Shown here: in pieces, positions 19,583 through 30,741 of the stretch
How the letters are laid out: each line of letters opens with the position of its first letter
Numbering within the stretch: position 1 is the stretch's first letter
Origin: CBDBJR01 sp965206445
Lineage (GTDB): Bacteria > Pseudomonadota > Gammaproteobacteria > Arenicellales > Poriferihabitantaceae
DNA: 64,000 bases
Direction of reading: 5' to 3'
NCBI GenBank assembly: GCA_965206445.1
Contig: CBDBJR010000002.1
Span: 1,984,001-2,048,000, forward strand
Position numbers and translations under genes: made by a program
Notes under the pieces: model-generated
Told to the model about the DNA's origin: nothing
Database searches by the model: none
Seen by the model: only the letters and a program-made list of their open reading frames with translations

Positions 19583-22500
19583 TTATTGCGCCGCCAGTTG
19601 CAGCGCCCGGTCGAGGTCAACCGACACCAGCCTGGAAACGCCGGATTCGGCCATTGTAACACCAATCAAAACATCTGCAGCCGTCATCGTGATCTTGTTG
19701 TGGGTCACAACGATTATCTGGCTGATGTCGGTCAGTCGGCGCAGGGTCTGGCAGTAGCGTTCCACGTTGGCATCGTCCAGCGGCGCATCGACTTCGTCCA
19801 GCAGGCAGAACGGCGCCGGATGCAAACGGAACAGGGCAAACAGCAGCGCCACCGCCGTCAGGGCTTTTTCGCCCCCGGAGAGCAATTGAATCGTGCTGTT
19901 GCGTTTGCCCGGCGGACGGGCCATCACCCCGACACCGGCGTTCAGCAGATCGCCGCCGATCAGTTGCAGCTCGGCCTTGCCGCCGCCGAACAGCTGCGGG
20001 AAAAACTGCTGAAAGCCGTCGTTGATCTGATTAAAGGTCTGTTTGAAGCGCGCGCGGGTCTGCTGGTCGATTTTGCTCATGACACTTTGCAGCGTAGCCA
20101 GTGCCTCGTTCAGGTCGGCGGACTGCCGTTCGAGATAGTGCTTGCGCTCGCTTTGCTCTTCAAACTCTTCTATGGCAACCAGATTGACCGAGCCGATACG
20201 GCCGATTTTGTCGTCGAGCCGCTGCACTTCATGCGCGCATTGTTCGATGCTGGCGTCGGGCGGCAGCTCGGCCCGCAATTGCTCCCGATCGTGCTGCTGC
20301 CGGTCGAATTGTTCCAGCAGGGTGCTGTGCCGCAGCTGGGTTTCCTGCTGACTCAGGCGCCGCTGCTCCATTGCGCTCCGCGCCTGGTCAACCTGGTTGC
20401 GATATTCGCTGTGCTGCCGGGTCAGGTCGGCAATCCGGTTCTCCACCTCGGCGATCGCATCCCGGCTGGCCGACAACCGGGTTTCGATTTCCTGCCGTTG
20501 TGCCAGTGCGGCGGCCAGGCTCTCCTGAAATGCGACCGGCGGGTCGGTCGATGCGGCCAGTATGCGCCGGGTTGCTTCGCTCTGCTGCTCGGCGCCGCTG
20601 ATGTGCTGCTGCACGCGCTGCAGGCTGTCAGTCAGGGATTCCCGAGCCGATTCAAGGCGCTGCTGCTGCAATGACAGCTCGTGCCAGACGGCCTGAACCT
20701 GATGCTGCTGGGCACGTATTTGCCGCAGATTCTGCTCGGCCTGCTGACGCTGTTCGGCCAGCTTCAAGCGCTCGGCCTGCAGGCTGTCGCCTTGTTCGGC
20801 GGCGGATTCAAGCTGCCGCTGCGTCTGGGCGATATCGGTCGAATCGGCATCGATCTGCTCGCTCAGCGGCCCCAGCTCAGCCGCCAATTCCGACAACCGC
20901 TGCTGTAGCTCGCTGCTGCGGGCTTCCTGCCGGCCAAGCCGGCTATGCAACTCGGTCTTCTCGACCTGCAACTGCTCCAGTCGGGCTCGTTGTTGCCGGT
21001 AGTCGTCTTCCTGCCGCCGCTGGTCGGCTTCGATTTGCTCGGCCTGCTGCGCCAGCTGCGCGGCGTTTTTTTGCCGCTCTTCCGCCTGCTGTCGCAGTTT
21101 TTTTATTTCCGTCGCCCGCACCAATACACCGGTCTGCGACCGGCTGCGCCCGGCAAAACTGATCCAGTTGGCGCCCACCAGCGTGCCATCCCGGGTGACC
21201 ACGCATTGGCGGTCGCACAGCCCGGGCTGCATCGCCAGCGCCTGCGGTACCGATTCCGCGATAAACACGTCCGCCAGTACCGCGCCCAGCTCCAGGCCGT
21301 CCGCTTTGACCTTGTCGCTCAACCGCAGGCGCGGGTCACCGGGCTGATGCACCCACCGTCCCGGGCTAATCAGCGTCAACCCGAACTCGGCCGGCAGCGG
21401 CGGCAGTTGCGGCGTGCCGGGCGGCAGACAGAGGGCGTTAAAAAACACCGCCAGGACGCGGTCGGCCGCGGACTGCCAGCCATCCGCCACCTGGATGCGC
21501 GGCGTTAGCTGCGGCAGATCGGCCAGGCCATTATCGTGCAGCCAGCGGCGGCGCTCCGGGTTGTCTTCGCCCAGCGCCGCGGTCTGGATTTGTTCGAGTG
21601 ATTGCAGCCGCGAGTTGGCCTCCTGAAGGGCGGCAGCGCAGGCGGCAATTTCCTGCTGCTGGCGTTGTTGCTGCTGGCGCAGCTGATCGAGTTGCTGTTC
21701 ACTCCGGCTGACCGCGCTCGCCTGATCAGCGCAGCGGCGGTCGTGCCCGGTGACTTCGGCGCGCAGCGCGTCGAGGTTGCTCTGCGCCAGGCTGGCCTGC
21801 GCCGTCTGCTGCTCCGACTGGATTTTTTGTTTGCGCACCTGCGCCCGGTGCAGATGCAGGCGCACTTGTTCGAGGCGGGTTTTTTGCACTTCTTTCTGCT
21901 GTGCCGACTGCTGCGCCTGCTGGTTGAACGCCTCCCACTCTGTCTGCCGCTGATGCAGGTTGGATTCGGCCGCGGTCAGTTGCCGCTCGATAGCCGTGCG
22001 CTGCTCGACCAGGGCGTCGAGCTGCGGCTGCAATTCAGACTGCTGGTGCTGCAATTGCTGTCGTTTCCGGTGATCGGCATGCCGCTGCTGTTGCCATTCA
22101 TCGAGGCTGAGCTTGAGCTGGTCGAGCTGCCGGGTTTGCTGTTGACGGGTTTCGGCAACGTGTTCGATGCGCTGCTCGGTGCGGCTGATTTCACCGCTGA
22201 TGCGGTACAACTCCTGCTGCACCCGGCTCGACTCCTGCTGTGCCTGCGCCTGCGATTGGCGCTGCTTTTCCAGCTCGGCTTCGCTGTGCCGCTGCGCCGC
22301 CATGGCCGATTGAAACGCATTTTCACAGTCGGCGGCCAGCCGGCTTTGCTCGGCCAGCTGCCGCTCGTGCTGATCGAGCCTGAGCAGTTGCAGCCGACCG
22401 TCGATCGATCTGTGCTCGACCTTGAGCCGCTTGTAGCGACGCGCTTCGCCGGATTGCTGCTTCAGACGGCGCAGTTGCCGCTCCAGCTCGCTGAGGATGT

Positions 22501-23086
22501 CCGCCACCCGCTCGAGGTTTTCGCGGGTCTGCCGAATGCGGGTTTCGGTTTCCCGCCGCCGGTCTTTGTAGCGCGAGATGTCGGCCGCCTCTTCGACAAA
22601 CAGGCGCAGGTCTTCCGGGCGGGCTTCAATCAGCCGGCTGACCATGCCCTGTTCGATGATCGAGTAAGCGCGCGCCCCGAGGCCGGTGCCGCGAAACAGG
22701 TCGAGCACATCCCGGCGGCGGGATTTGATCCGGTTGAGCAGGTAGGTGGATTGTCCGTCGCGCGTCAATGTGCGCTGTACCGAGATTTCGGCAAACCGGG
22801 CATAGTTGCCGCCGGCACGCCCCTCGCTGTTGTCAAATATCAATTCAACCGAGGCCTGGCCGACCGGCTGGCGCGACGCTGAGCCGTTAAAAATGACATC
22901 TTCCATATTCTCGCCGCGCAGCGTTTTGGCGGAGGATTCGCCCATCACCCAGCGCACCGCATCGATGATATTGGACTTGCCGCAGCCGTTCGGGCCAACG
23001 ATGCTGACCAGCTGCGCCGGCAGCGTGATGTCGGTCCGATCGACAAACGATTTGAAGCCGGCGATCTGAAGTTTTTTAAGCCGCAT
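19583..23086 (-). CDS. smc: Smc, chromosome segregation ATPase
   Basis: Structural-maintenance-of-chromosomes protein of 1167 aa that compacts and organises DNA together with ScpAB. It has a Walker A motif GPNGCGKSNI near residue 32, and a Q-loop region (VMGESSAKTLRGENMEDVIF). Two long Gln/Arg/Glu-rich coiled coils surround a hinge at about residues 510-660. The C-terminal ABC signature LLSGGEKALTAVALLFAL and Walker B FCLLDEVDAPLDDANVER follow. It heads the smc-zipA-ligA group, with 137 bp before zipA. ATG 23086 has no obvious Shine-Dalgarno sequence. ScpA and ScpB are not in the window. Confidence 0.97.
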   Translation of the reverse strand: MRLKKLQIAGFKSFVDRTDITLPAQLVSIVGPNGCGKSNIIDAVRWVMGESSAKTLRGENMEDVIFNGSASRQPVGQASVELIFDNSEGRAGGNYARFAEISVQRTLTRDGQSTYLLNRIKSRRRDVLDLFRGTGLGARAYSIIEQGMVSRLIEARPEDLRLFVEEAADISRYKDRRRETETRIRQTRENLERVADILSELERQLRRLKQQSGEARRYKRLKVEHRSIDGRLQLLRLDQHERQLAEQSRLAADCENAFQSAMAAQRHSEAELEKQRQSQAQAQQESSRVQQELYRISGEISRTEQRIEHVAETRQQQTRQLDQLKLSLDEWQQQRHADHRKRQQLQHQQSELQPQLDALVEQRTAIERQLTAAESNLHQRQTEWEAFNQQAQQSAQQKEVQKTRLEQVRLHLHRAQVRKQKIQSEQQTAQASLAQSNLDALRAEVTGHDRRCADQASAVSRSEQQLDQLRQQQQRQQQEIAACAAALQEANSRLQSLEQIQTAALGEDNPERRRWLHDNGLADLPQLTPRIQVADGWQSAADRVLAVFFNALCLPPGTPQLPPLPAEFGLTLISPGRWVHQPGDPRLRLSDKVKADGLELGAVLADVFIAESVPQALAMQPGLCDRQCVVTRDGTLVGANWISFAGRSRSQTGVLVRATEIKKLRQQAEERQKNAAQLAQQAEQIEADQRRQEDDYRQQRARLEQLQVEKTELHSRLGRQEARSSELQQRLSELAAELGPLSEQIDADSTDIAQTQRQLESAAEQGDSLQAERLKLAEQRQQAEQNLRQIRAQQHQVQAVWHELSLQQQRLESARESLTDSLQRVQQHISGAEQQSEATRRILAASTDPPVAFQESLAAALAQRQEIETRLSASRDAIAEVENRIADLTRQHSEYRNQVDQARSAMEQRRLSQQETQLRHSTLLEQFDRQQHDREQLRAELPPDASIEQCAHEVQRLDDKIGRIGSVNLVAIEEFEEQSERKHYLERQSADLNEALATLQSVMSKIDQQTRARFKQTFNQINDGFQQFFPQLFGGGKAELQLIGGDLLNAGVGVMARPPGKRNSTIQLLSGGEKALTAVALLFALFRLHPAPFCLLDEVDAPLDDANVERYCQTLRRLTDISQIIVVTHNKITMTAADVLIGVTMAESGVSRLVSVDLDRALQLAAQ

Positions 23087-23436
23087 TTAGCGAATAGATG
23101 GTTTTATCCTGCCCTTGACGCAGACAGCCGACGGGGCGCCTGTCGATCTATCGACCGGCGCCATCGATGGTGCTGAGAGAGTGTACCCCTGGCCGCCGAC
23201 CGGGTCGGCCGACAGCAGTGATGCCGATTCGAGCGCGCCTATTATACTATCAGGCGAGCCGAAGAAAGCCGAACAAGCAGGAGATTTTACCGATTGGGTT
23301 GTGCAGGACGAGGCCGGTTGGACGGCGGGCGAGCGGCAGCGGTCACCGCATATCGGAGGCGAAAACCGGCACCGCCCCGCTCACCGGGCGACACGTGCTG
23401 TCGGCATCCCCCCGGACAGCAGCCCGAGGGGCGTGC
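23087..23436. other. Intergenic region between aprA and smc
   Basis: About 350 bp with no believable gene. It holds the inverted repeat at 23135-23162, a CCATCGATGG palindrome at 23161-23170, and near the aprA end a GCTGTC...GACAGC hairpin nested in CGGGC...GCCCG (23394-23433) without a T-tract. Confidence 0.6.
23135..23162. promoter_or_regulatory. Near-perfect 13-bp inverted repeat upstream of smc
   Basis: GGCGCC-T-GTCGAT is followed by a 2-nt centre and then ATCGAC-C-GGCGCC, with one mismatch in 13 pairs. It lies about 50 bp upstream of the smc start, at the distance expected of a promoter-proximal operator. No regulator is assigned and no T-run makes it a terminator. Confidence 0.35.
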
Positions 23437-25464
23437 TCAGGCGGCAGTTTGCGCCAGCTCCGCTTCCGGCCCGGCTGACGGGGCGGCGTCGGGGTTGAGC
23501 GGCAGGTCAGGCCCGGCATGGGCGATGCCGTCGGGCTCTTTTTCGCCTTTTGCTATCAGCGGCTGCCATTTGACCTTCTTGACCTCCCATTCACCGGTCT
23601 CCCGGTCGTAGCGCGAATTGACAAAGCATTTCCAGTTGTCATCGTCCAGTTGAATGAAATCGGAGCGATAGTAGTAGCCCGGATAACGCGATTCCTCGCG
23701 GAACTGGATATGTTTCATGTGGGCTTCCGCCGCAATGATGCGATGGTAGTTTTCCCACGCGCGCAATAGCTCGTGCAGATCTTTTGCCCGCATTTTCAGC
23801 GAGTCTTCTTTCAGCATCTTCATTTTGCGCTCGGCCAGCTTCAGCATCGCCGCATTGGTCTGATAAAAGGTCGAGGTGCCGGCAACGTATTCATCCATGA
23901 TTTTTTGCAGCCGGAATTGCAGCATCTTCGGCGTAATGTAGTGCGGGTTGATGTCGATCGCCGTGGTGTAGTCCTTGTGTTCGAGGAACGTGCGCACCGG
24001 GCGATAAATCTCTTCCACCAGCTGCTCCGTGGTGCGCGACAGCTCGGGGGCAATGTCGCGGTTGTCGAGGCAATACTGCACCATGCTTTTGGCGGCAATG
24101 CGCCCTTCGGTGAATGAGCCGGAGGAGAATTTGTGCCCCGATGCCCCCACGCCGTCGCCGGCGGAGAACAGACCGTTGACCGTGGTCATGCGGTTATAGC
24201 CCCAATGATAATGCGCCGGGGTGCCGGGCAAATCTTCCGGCCCGGAGCACCACAGACCGGCACAGCCGGCGTGTGAGCCGAGCAAATACGGTTCGGTCGG
24301 CATCAATTCGGACATTTCCTTGTCCGGCTCGATGTTTTCGCCGGCCCAGACGCCGCATTGCCCGATTGTCATGTCGAGAAAGTCTTCCCACGCTTCGGCC
24401 TCGAGGTGCTTGATTTCTTTCGGCGTCATCGAGCCGGCCAGCCGGGCCATTGCCGACGGCGTGTCCATGAAGATCGGGCCGCGCCCTTCGCGCATTTCTA
24501 TCAGCATCAGATGGTTGCGCAGACACGTGCCCATCTGCATGCCGACGGCGTATCGGTCATAGCCGTGGTCGGCCAGTTTGGCGTAGTTCTTTTTCTGATA
24601 GTCCTCGCCGTCGCTGTTCATTGCCTGCGCCTTGAACAGCAGGAACCACGCCCCGACCGGGCCGTAGCCATCCTTGAAGCGCGCCGGCACAAAGCGGTTT
24701 TCCATCAGCGTCATTTCGGCGCCGCATTCGGCCGCCATGGCATAGGTCGAACCGGCATTCCAGACCGGGTACCAGGCCCGACCGGTGCCCTCGCCCACCG
24801 AGCGTGGGCGAAACACGTTAACGGCGCCGCCGGCCGCCAGCAGGCAGGCTTTGAATTTGTAGATATAGATTTTGTTTTCCCGCACCGAAAAACCGGCCGC
24901 ACCGGCAACCCGGCCGGGGTCGTTTTTATCGGTCAGCAGGCGTACGATGAAGATCCGCTCACGGATATTTTCCACCCCCAGAGCGCGTTTGGCGGCCTCG
25001 GCGACAATCCATTTATACGATTCACCGTTGATCATAATCTGCCAGCGACCGGAACGCACCGGCTTGCCGCCATCGCGCAGCTTGCGGCCTTCGTCGCCCT
25101 TCTGCTTCCAGATCGGCAAGCCCCAGTCTTCGAAATTGTGCACCGCATCATCGACGTGGCGGCCGACATCATAGACCAGATCCTCGCGCGTAATCCCCAT
25201 CAAATCGCCGCGCACATAGCGTACGTAATCGGCCGGGTCGTTGTCCCCCATGTAGGTATTGATCGCCGACAACCCCTGCGCCACCGCGCCCGAGCGATCC
25301 AGCGCCGCCTTGTCGACCAGCTTGATATTCAGGCCGGTGCCCTCGGCCCACTTCATGATTTCAAACGCGGCCCCACAACAAGCCATGCCGCCGCCGATCA
25401 GCAGAATATCGACTTCTTCTTCGACTACCTGCGGGTTGGCAAATGTGGTTGTGTCCTCAGACAT
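23437..25464 (-). CDS. aprA: AprA, adenylylsulfate (APS) reductase alpha subunit
   Basis: Flavoprotein subunit of dissimilatory APS reductase, interconverting sulfite plus AMP and APS in the cytoplasm. In sulfur oxidisers it runs toward APS, which ATP sulfurylase then converts to sulfate. The 675-aa sequence shows the FAD-binding GGGMACCGAAFE, CLLAAGGAVNVFRPRS, the conserved ENRFVPARFKDGYGPVGAW active-site region, and GLFSAGDGVGASGHKFSSGS. ATG 25464 has GGAG 8 nt upstream. It follows aprB by 65 bp on the same strand, in the usual aprBA order. Oxidative direction is inferred, since no dsr genes are visible. Confidence 0.97.
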   Translation of the reverse strand: MSEDTTTFANPQVVEEEVDILLIGGGMACCGAAFEIMKWAEGTGLNIKLVDKAALDRSGAVAQGLSAINTYMGDNDPADYVRYVRGDLMGITREDLVYDVGRHVDDAVHNFEDWGLPIWKQKGDEGRKLRDGGKPVRSGRWQIMINGESYKWIVAEAAKRALGVENIRERIFIVRLLTDKNDPGRVAGAAGFSVRENKIYIYKFKACLLAAGGAVNVFRPRSVGEGTGRAWYPVWNAGSTYAMAAECGAEMTLMENRFVPARFKDGYGPVGAWFLLFKAQAMNSDGEDYQKKNYAKLADHGYDRYAVGMQMGTCLRNHLMLIEMREGRGPIFMDTPSAMARLAGSMTPKEIKHLEAEAWEDFLDMTIGQCGVWAGENIEPDKEMSELMPTEPYLLGSHAGCAGLWCSGPEDLPGTPAHYHWGYNRMTTVNGLFSAGDGVGASGHKFSSGSFTEGRIAAKSMVQYCLDNRDIAPELSRTTEQLVEEIYRPVRTFLEHKDYTTAIDINPHYITPKMLQFRLQKIMDEYVAGTSTFYQTNAAMLKLAERKMKMLKEDSLKMRAKDLHELLRAWENYHRIIAAEAHMKHIQFREESRYPGYYYRSDFIQLDDDNWKCFVNSRYDRETGEWEVKKVKWQPLIAKGEKEPDGIAHAGPDLPLNPDAAPSAGPEAELAQTAA

Positions 25465-25529
25465 AGCGCGATCTCCGGGTGTAGGGTGTGTGGTCGGTTC
25501 AGACGCGACGGCCATCGCGCCGGCATTGT

Positions 25530-25994
25530 TCAGGCGGTGATAAACTGACTCATATCGCAGTCGTGCGTGTCGGCGGTGAACAGTTTATGGTGGTTGGTCA
25601 AATCGGCCGGGTCGGCGTCCGGCTTGCCGCCAAACGGGTCGGCGGAGCCTTCGGGGGTGGTGCGTATGGGGAATTTGAAGCGTTTTATCTTGCCGTTGCG
25701 AAACCGGATGGTCCACATGATCGAGTCGGTGCCGCGCAATGGCTGCACCTGGGCGCCAAGCGGCACGACGTCGGCATAATGCCGGCACTCGATCGCCTGC
25801 TGCGGGCAAATCTTGACGCAGGAGTAGCATTCCCAGCATTGCTCCGGCTCTTGATTGTAGGCCTTCATCACATGGCCGGTTTCGGAGCCGTCGTGGTCGA
25901 GTTTCATCAGATCATGCGGGCAGATATACATGCAAGCGGTTTTGTCCTGGCCTTTGCAGCCATCGCATTTGTCGGTACGAACATAAGTGGGCAT
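25530..25994 (-). CDS. aprB: AprB, adenylylsulfate reductase beta (iron-sulfur) subunit
   Basis: Electron-transfer partner of AprA. The start is ATG 25994 (MPTYVRTDKCDGC) with GGAG upstream; the longer frame to 26060 is untranslated leader. The 154-aa protein has two [4Fe-4S] clusters ligated by CDGCKGQDKTACMYICP and CWECYSCVKICP. A C-terminal tail (FKFPIRTTPEGSADPFGG) wraps AprA in known structures. It is the first gene of an aprB-aprA transcription unit. Neither aprM nor qmoABC, the usual membrane partners, flanks it. Confidence 0.97.
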   Translation of the reverse strand: MPTYVRTDKCDGCKGQDKTACMYICPHDLMKLDHDGSETGHVMKAYNQEPEQCWECYSCVKICPQQAIECRHYADVVPLGAQVQPLRGTDSIMWTIRFRNGKIKRFKFPIRTTPEGSADPFGGKPDADPADLTNHHKLFTADTHDCDMSQFITA

Positions 25995-26065
25995 CGGATT
26001 CTCCGGGTGATAAGTGGGTTGCCGGGGGGTAATGTACCCACGGCAGCATAAAAAAACCAATCAGT

Positions 26066-26094
26066 ATTATCAGTCTGGGTATAAAACCTGTTTA
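26066..26094 (-). promoter_or_regulatory. Predicted sigma70-type promoter of aprBA
   Basis: Read on the minus strand: a -35 box TAAACA (plus 26089-26094; 4 of 6 to consensus), a 17-bp spacer, and a -10 box GATAAT (plus 26066-26071; 5 of 6). The predicted start near 26059 leaves a leader of about 65 nt before the aprB ATG. Confidence 0.5.
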
Positions 26095-26163
26095 TTCCAG
26101 ATCCTCGGCGCCCGGCCCCCAGCCACCCAGACCGCCGGCGGGGGCGGGCTTCAGGCAGTCGGG

Positions 26164-26772
26164 CTACGGTTTATCTGACTTCTCCAGGCGTGCCTGCGCC
26201 GCTTCGAACTGCTGCAATACGTGCGCCCATTTGCGTAGCAGTTCGGCGCGGGTGGCCATATTTCCCTCGATCAACTGTTGATATTGGATGATTGCCTGTT
26301 CGCGCTCAGCGATAAGCTGTTTCACATTGTCGGATTGCTGCCGGGTTTTCAGCACCGCAATATCCTGCAGTACACTGGTTCGAGATTTGTCCAGTATTTG
26401 CAGATTGAGGTCAATGTCGGTCAAATTACGATCCCGGGTCAATTGGATCGTGGCGCGCGACACATAGGTGTTGATAATCGTCTGATCCTGCCTGCGCTGC
26501 TCGGCCGCCTGGAGTGCCTGCTGTTCGGCTTCCGACTGCAGGTGCAGCTCTTCCTGGCTGCGCGGCGGTGCTTGTTCGCCGCGTTTAAGGCCGTTTTCGT
26601 CCATTTCGGAAACCACCGAGTTGCGGCAGTGCTGCGACGCGAAATCGCCATAGTGCCAATGGCCCTGCGCATCCTGACATTTTTTAATTCTGCCGGTATC
26701 CGCCGACACCGGCGGCACCAGCCACAGCGCCAGCCCGATCAAAACCCAATTGCTCATATTCTTCTTCTTCAC
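26164..26772 (-). CDS. Exported DUF4124-like protein with coiled-coil C-terminus
   Basis: I place the start at GTG 26772 because GGAGGG ends a few bases before it; ATG 26757 and ATG 26805 are in-frame alternatives. Residues 1-24 form a signal peptide (KKK, then WVLIGLALWLVPPVSA). The mature N-terminus (IKKCQDAQGHWHYGDFASQHC) resembles the DUF4124 domain, in which two cysteines bracket a short beta-hairpin. The rest is a Gln/Arg-rich helical segment predicted to form coiled coil. The protein is probably periplasmic and its function is unknown. It lies 61 bp downstream of lgt on the same strand and may be co-transcribed with it. Confidence 0.75.
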   Translation of the reverse strand: MKKKNMSNWVLIGLALWLVPPVSADTGRIKKCQDAQGHWHYGDFASQHCRNSVVSEMDENGLKRGEQAPPRSQEELHLQSEAEQQALQAAEQRRQDQTIINTYVSRATIQLTRDRNLTDIDLNLQILDKSRTSVLQDIAVLKTRQQSDNVKQLIAEREQAIIQYQQLIEGNMATRAELLRKWAHVLQQFEAAQARLEKSDKP

Positions 26773-26833
26773 TTGACCCTCCCGCAGGAGTGAATTATTT
26801 TTCAATTTGCGCTGTGTGTCAGCATAACGCAGA

Positions 26834-27637
26834 TCAACTCAATTGCGCGCGGCGCGGTGATAACGGCCCGCCCGGGCGCAACAGCAGCAGCAACCCGACG
26901 ACTATCATCGGAATGCACAACACCTGCCCCATGCTCATCCAGTCAAACACAACCGCGCCCAGATGAACATCCGGCTGGCGAAAAAATTCGACCAGGAACC
27001 GGAAACCCCCGTAACCGATGAGAAACAGACCGGTGACCCGGCCGGCCGGCCGTGGCCGGGACGAATACAGCCAGACAAGCGCAAACAGCAGCCCGCCTTC
27101 CAGCGCCATCTGGTACAGCTGCGACGGGTGGCGGGCGTGATCGGGGACACTGTGAAACAGCACCCCCCACGGCACGTCGGTCGGGCGGCCAACCAGTTCC
27201 TGGTTGATGAAATTGCCAATACGACCAAAAAACAGCCCCGGCGGCACCAGCGGCGCCAGAAAATCGGCGGTCGGAAGAATCCGGCGGCCGGTTTTGCCGG
27301 CGTACCGCCAAATGGCGACGGCAACGCCGAGCAACCCGCCGTGAAAGGACATGCCGCCGTCCCAAATGGCGAACACCTGCAACGGCTGCTGAAGGTAGAA
27401 ATCAAGTCCATAAAACACCACGTAGCCCAATCGGCCGCCGACAATCACGCCGATGGTGATGAAAAACAACAGATCGCTGATCTCTGCCGGCTGCCAGCCC
27501 GACCCCGGTCGCGCGGCACGCGCCCGGCCAAGCAGCACCCCGGCGACAAAACCAAACAAATACATCAGCCCATACCAATGGATTTGCAGCGGGCCGAGAA
27601 CCACGGCGACCGGATCAAAATTGGGGTGTATAATCAT
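26834..27637 (-). CDS. lgt: Lgt, prolipoprotein diacylglyceryl transferase
   Basis: Inner-membrane enzyme that transfers a diacylglyceryl group from phosphatidylglycerol to the lipobox cysteine of prolipoproteins, the first step of lipoprotein maturation. The protein has 267 aa and about seven TMs. It carries the family signature GRIGNFINQELVGRPTD with the essential arginine, the conserved HGGLLGV, and YGLMYLFGFV near the N-terminus. The start is ATG 27637. It is divergent from the thioredoxin-domain gene at 27755. Confidence 0.96.
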   Translation of the reverse strand: MIIHPNFDPVAVVLGPLQIHWYGLMYLFGFVAGVLLGRARAARPGSGWQPAEISDLLFFITIGVIVGGRLGYVVFYGLDFYLQQPLQVFAIWDGGMSFHGGLLGVAVAIWRYAGKTGRRILPTADFLAPLVPPGLFFGRIGNFINQELVGRPTDVPWGVLFHSVPDHARHPSQLYQMALEGGLLFALVWLYSSRPRPAGRVTGLFLIGYGGFRFLVEFFRQPDVHLGAVVFDWMSMGQVLCIPMIVVGLLLLLRPGGPLSPRRAQLS

Positions 27638-27650
27638 AATTTATTTTTTT

Positions 27651-27656
27651 ATTATA
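27651..27656 (-). promoter_or_regulatory. Possible -10 element (TATAAT) just upstream of lgt
   Basis: A consensus TATAAT (minus strand) lies 14 nt upstream of the lgt ATG, within an A/T-rich stretch. Transcription from it would begin about 7 nt before the ATG, giving an almost leaderless message. This fits the absence of a Shine-Dalgarno sequence. The matching -35 is poor. Confidence 0.3.
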
Positions 27657-27754
27657 ACGCTTTGCATCGATTGTGTGGTCGGCATCTGTCCGCGTCTGCA
27701 CTGCAACCGCCCCATGCGGGTGCCCGGTGCGGCTTTTAATGCGGTTCGATTGTC

Positions 27755-29755
<2,001 letters not shown>

Positions 29756-29780
29756 GCCGACCGGCAGCCGTTGCCGACGG

Positions 29781-30479
29781 CTATCGCTGCACCACCGAGC
29801 TGTCCTGGCCGAACAGGATTTTTGCCGCCTGCGGGGTGATGCCGGAGGTCAGATTCAACTGTTCGGGGAGTTGATAGGCGCGCTGCGTCGCCGGCCGCGC
29901 ACGGATGGTGTCGAACCAGCGTTTGACCTGCGGGAAGTGCGCCAGATCCTGCTGCTGACGCTGGTGCGGCACGCACCAGGGATAGCACGCCATATCGGCA
30001 ATCGAATAGTCGCCGCACAGATACTCGTAGTGCTGTAGCTGCTTGTCCAGCACGCCGTACAGGCGCGAGGTTTCGTTGACGTAGCGGTCAATCGCATAGG
30101 GGATTTTTTCTTCCGCGTAGGTCACAAAGTGATGGTTCTGACCGAGCATCGGCCCGAAGCCGCCCATCTGCCAGAACAGCCACTCCAGCACCCGGTTGCG
30201 CTCGCGCAGGCCGGTCGGGATAAAACGGCCGGTCTTGTCGGCCAGATAGAGCAGGATGGCGCCCGATTCAAACACCGAAACCGGCTCACCGTGGTCGGCC
30301 GGCGCGTGGTCGATGATTGCCGGAATGCGGTTGTTGGGCGCGATTTTCAAAAACTCAGGCGCGAATTGCTCGCCTTTGCCAATGTCCACCGTCTTGACGG
30401 TATAGGGCAGGCCGAGTTCCTCGAGCAGCAGCGTTATCTTATGGCCGTTCGGGGTGTTCCAGTAGTAGAGGTCTATCAT
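29781..30479 (-). CDS. YfcG-like glutathione S-transferase / disulfide reductase
   Basis: A 232-aa Nu-class GST, close to E. coli YfcG over its whole length. It has an N-terminal thioredoxin fold (MIDLYYWNTPNGHKITLLLEE) with the Thr-Pro-Asn-Gly glutathione-binding segment, cis-Pro in NNRIPAIIDH, and FESGAILLYLADKTG. The helical C-domain has FWQMGGFGPMLGQNHHF. Characterised family members reduce small disulfides using glutathione. The start is ATG 30479. Confidence 0.93.
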   Translation of the reverse strand: MIDLYYWNTPNGHKITLLLEELGLPYTVKTVDIGKGEQFAPEFLKIAPNNRIPAIIDHAPADHGEPVSVFESGAILLYLADKTGRFIPTGLRERNRVLEWLFWQMGGFGPMLGQNHHFVTYAEEKIPYAIDRYVNETSRLYGVLDKQLQHYEYLCGDYSIADMACYPWCVPHQRQQQDLAHFPQVKRWFDTIRARPATQRAYQLPEQLNLTSGITPQAAKILFGQDSSVVQR

Positions 30480-30603
30480 TGTTGATTCGATTGCGGGGTT
30501 GGTTGTAGTGGGAAATGCCGGGGCGATTGTAGCTGAATGTCGGGGGGGAATGTACGCTGGAGGTGGTGGATTTCCGGTAAACCTGGTGTATAAATGCGGA
30601 AAC

Positions 30604-30675
30604 GATGGGCACTGTGCGCCAACAGGGGTGCTATGCGGCCACTATATTGACATGTACTACAGTGGTATATACTAT
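30604..30675 (+). promoter_or_regulatory. Leader module and promoter of ankyrin gene A
   Basis: A perfect TTGACA (30647-30652) is followed by TATACT at 30668 (15-bp spacing) or TACTAT at 30670 (17-bp spacing). The sequence from GGGCACTGTGCGCCAAC to TACTATTTCAAGCGGG is the leader module shared by six of the seven ankyrin paralogues. The block ATATACTATTTCAA is constant among them, but only this copy has a consensus -35. Confidence 0.5.
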
Positions 30676-30741
30676 TTCAAGCGGGACGTAAGCCTCGCCC
30701 ATTTTTCACTTGCTGTTTTGTTCAACGCACCGGAAAAACGT

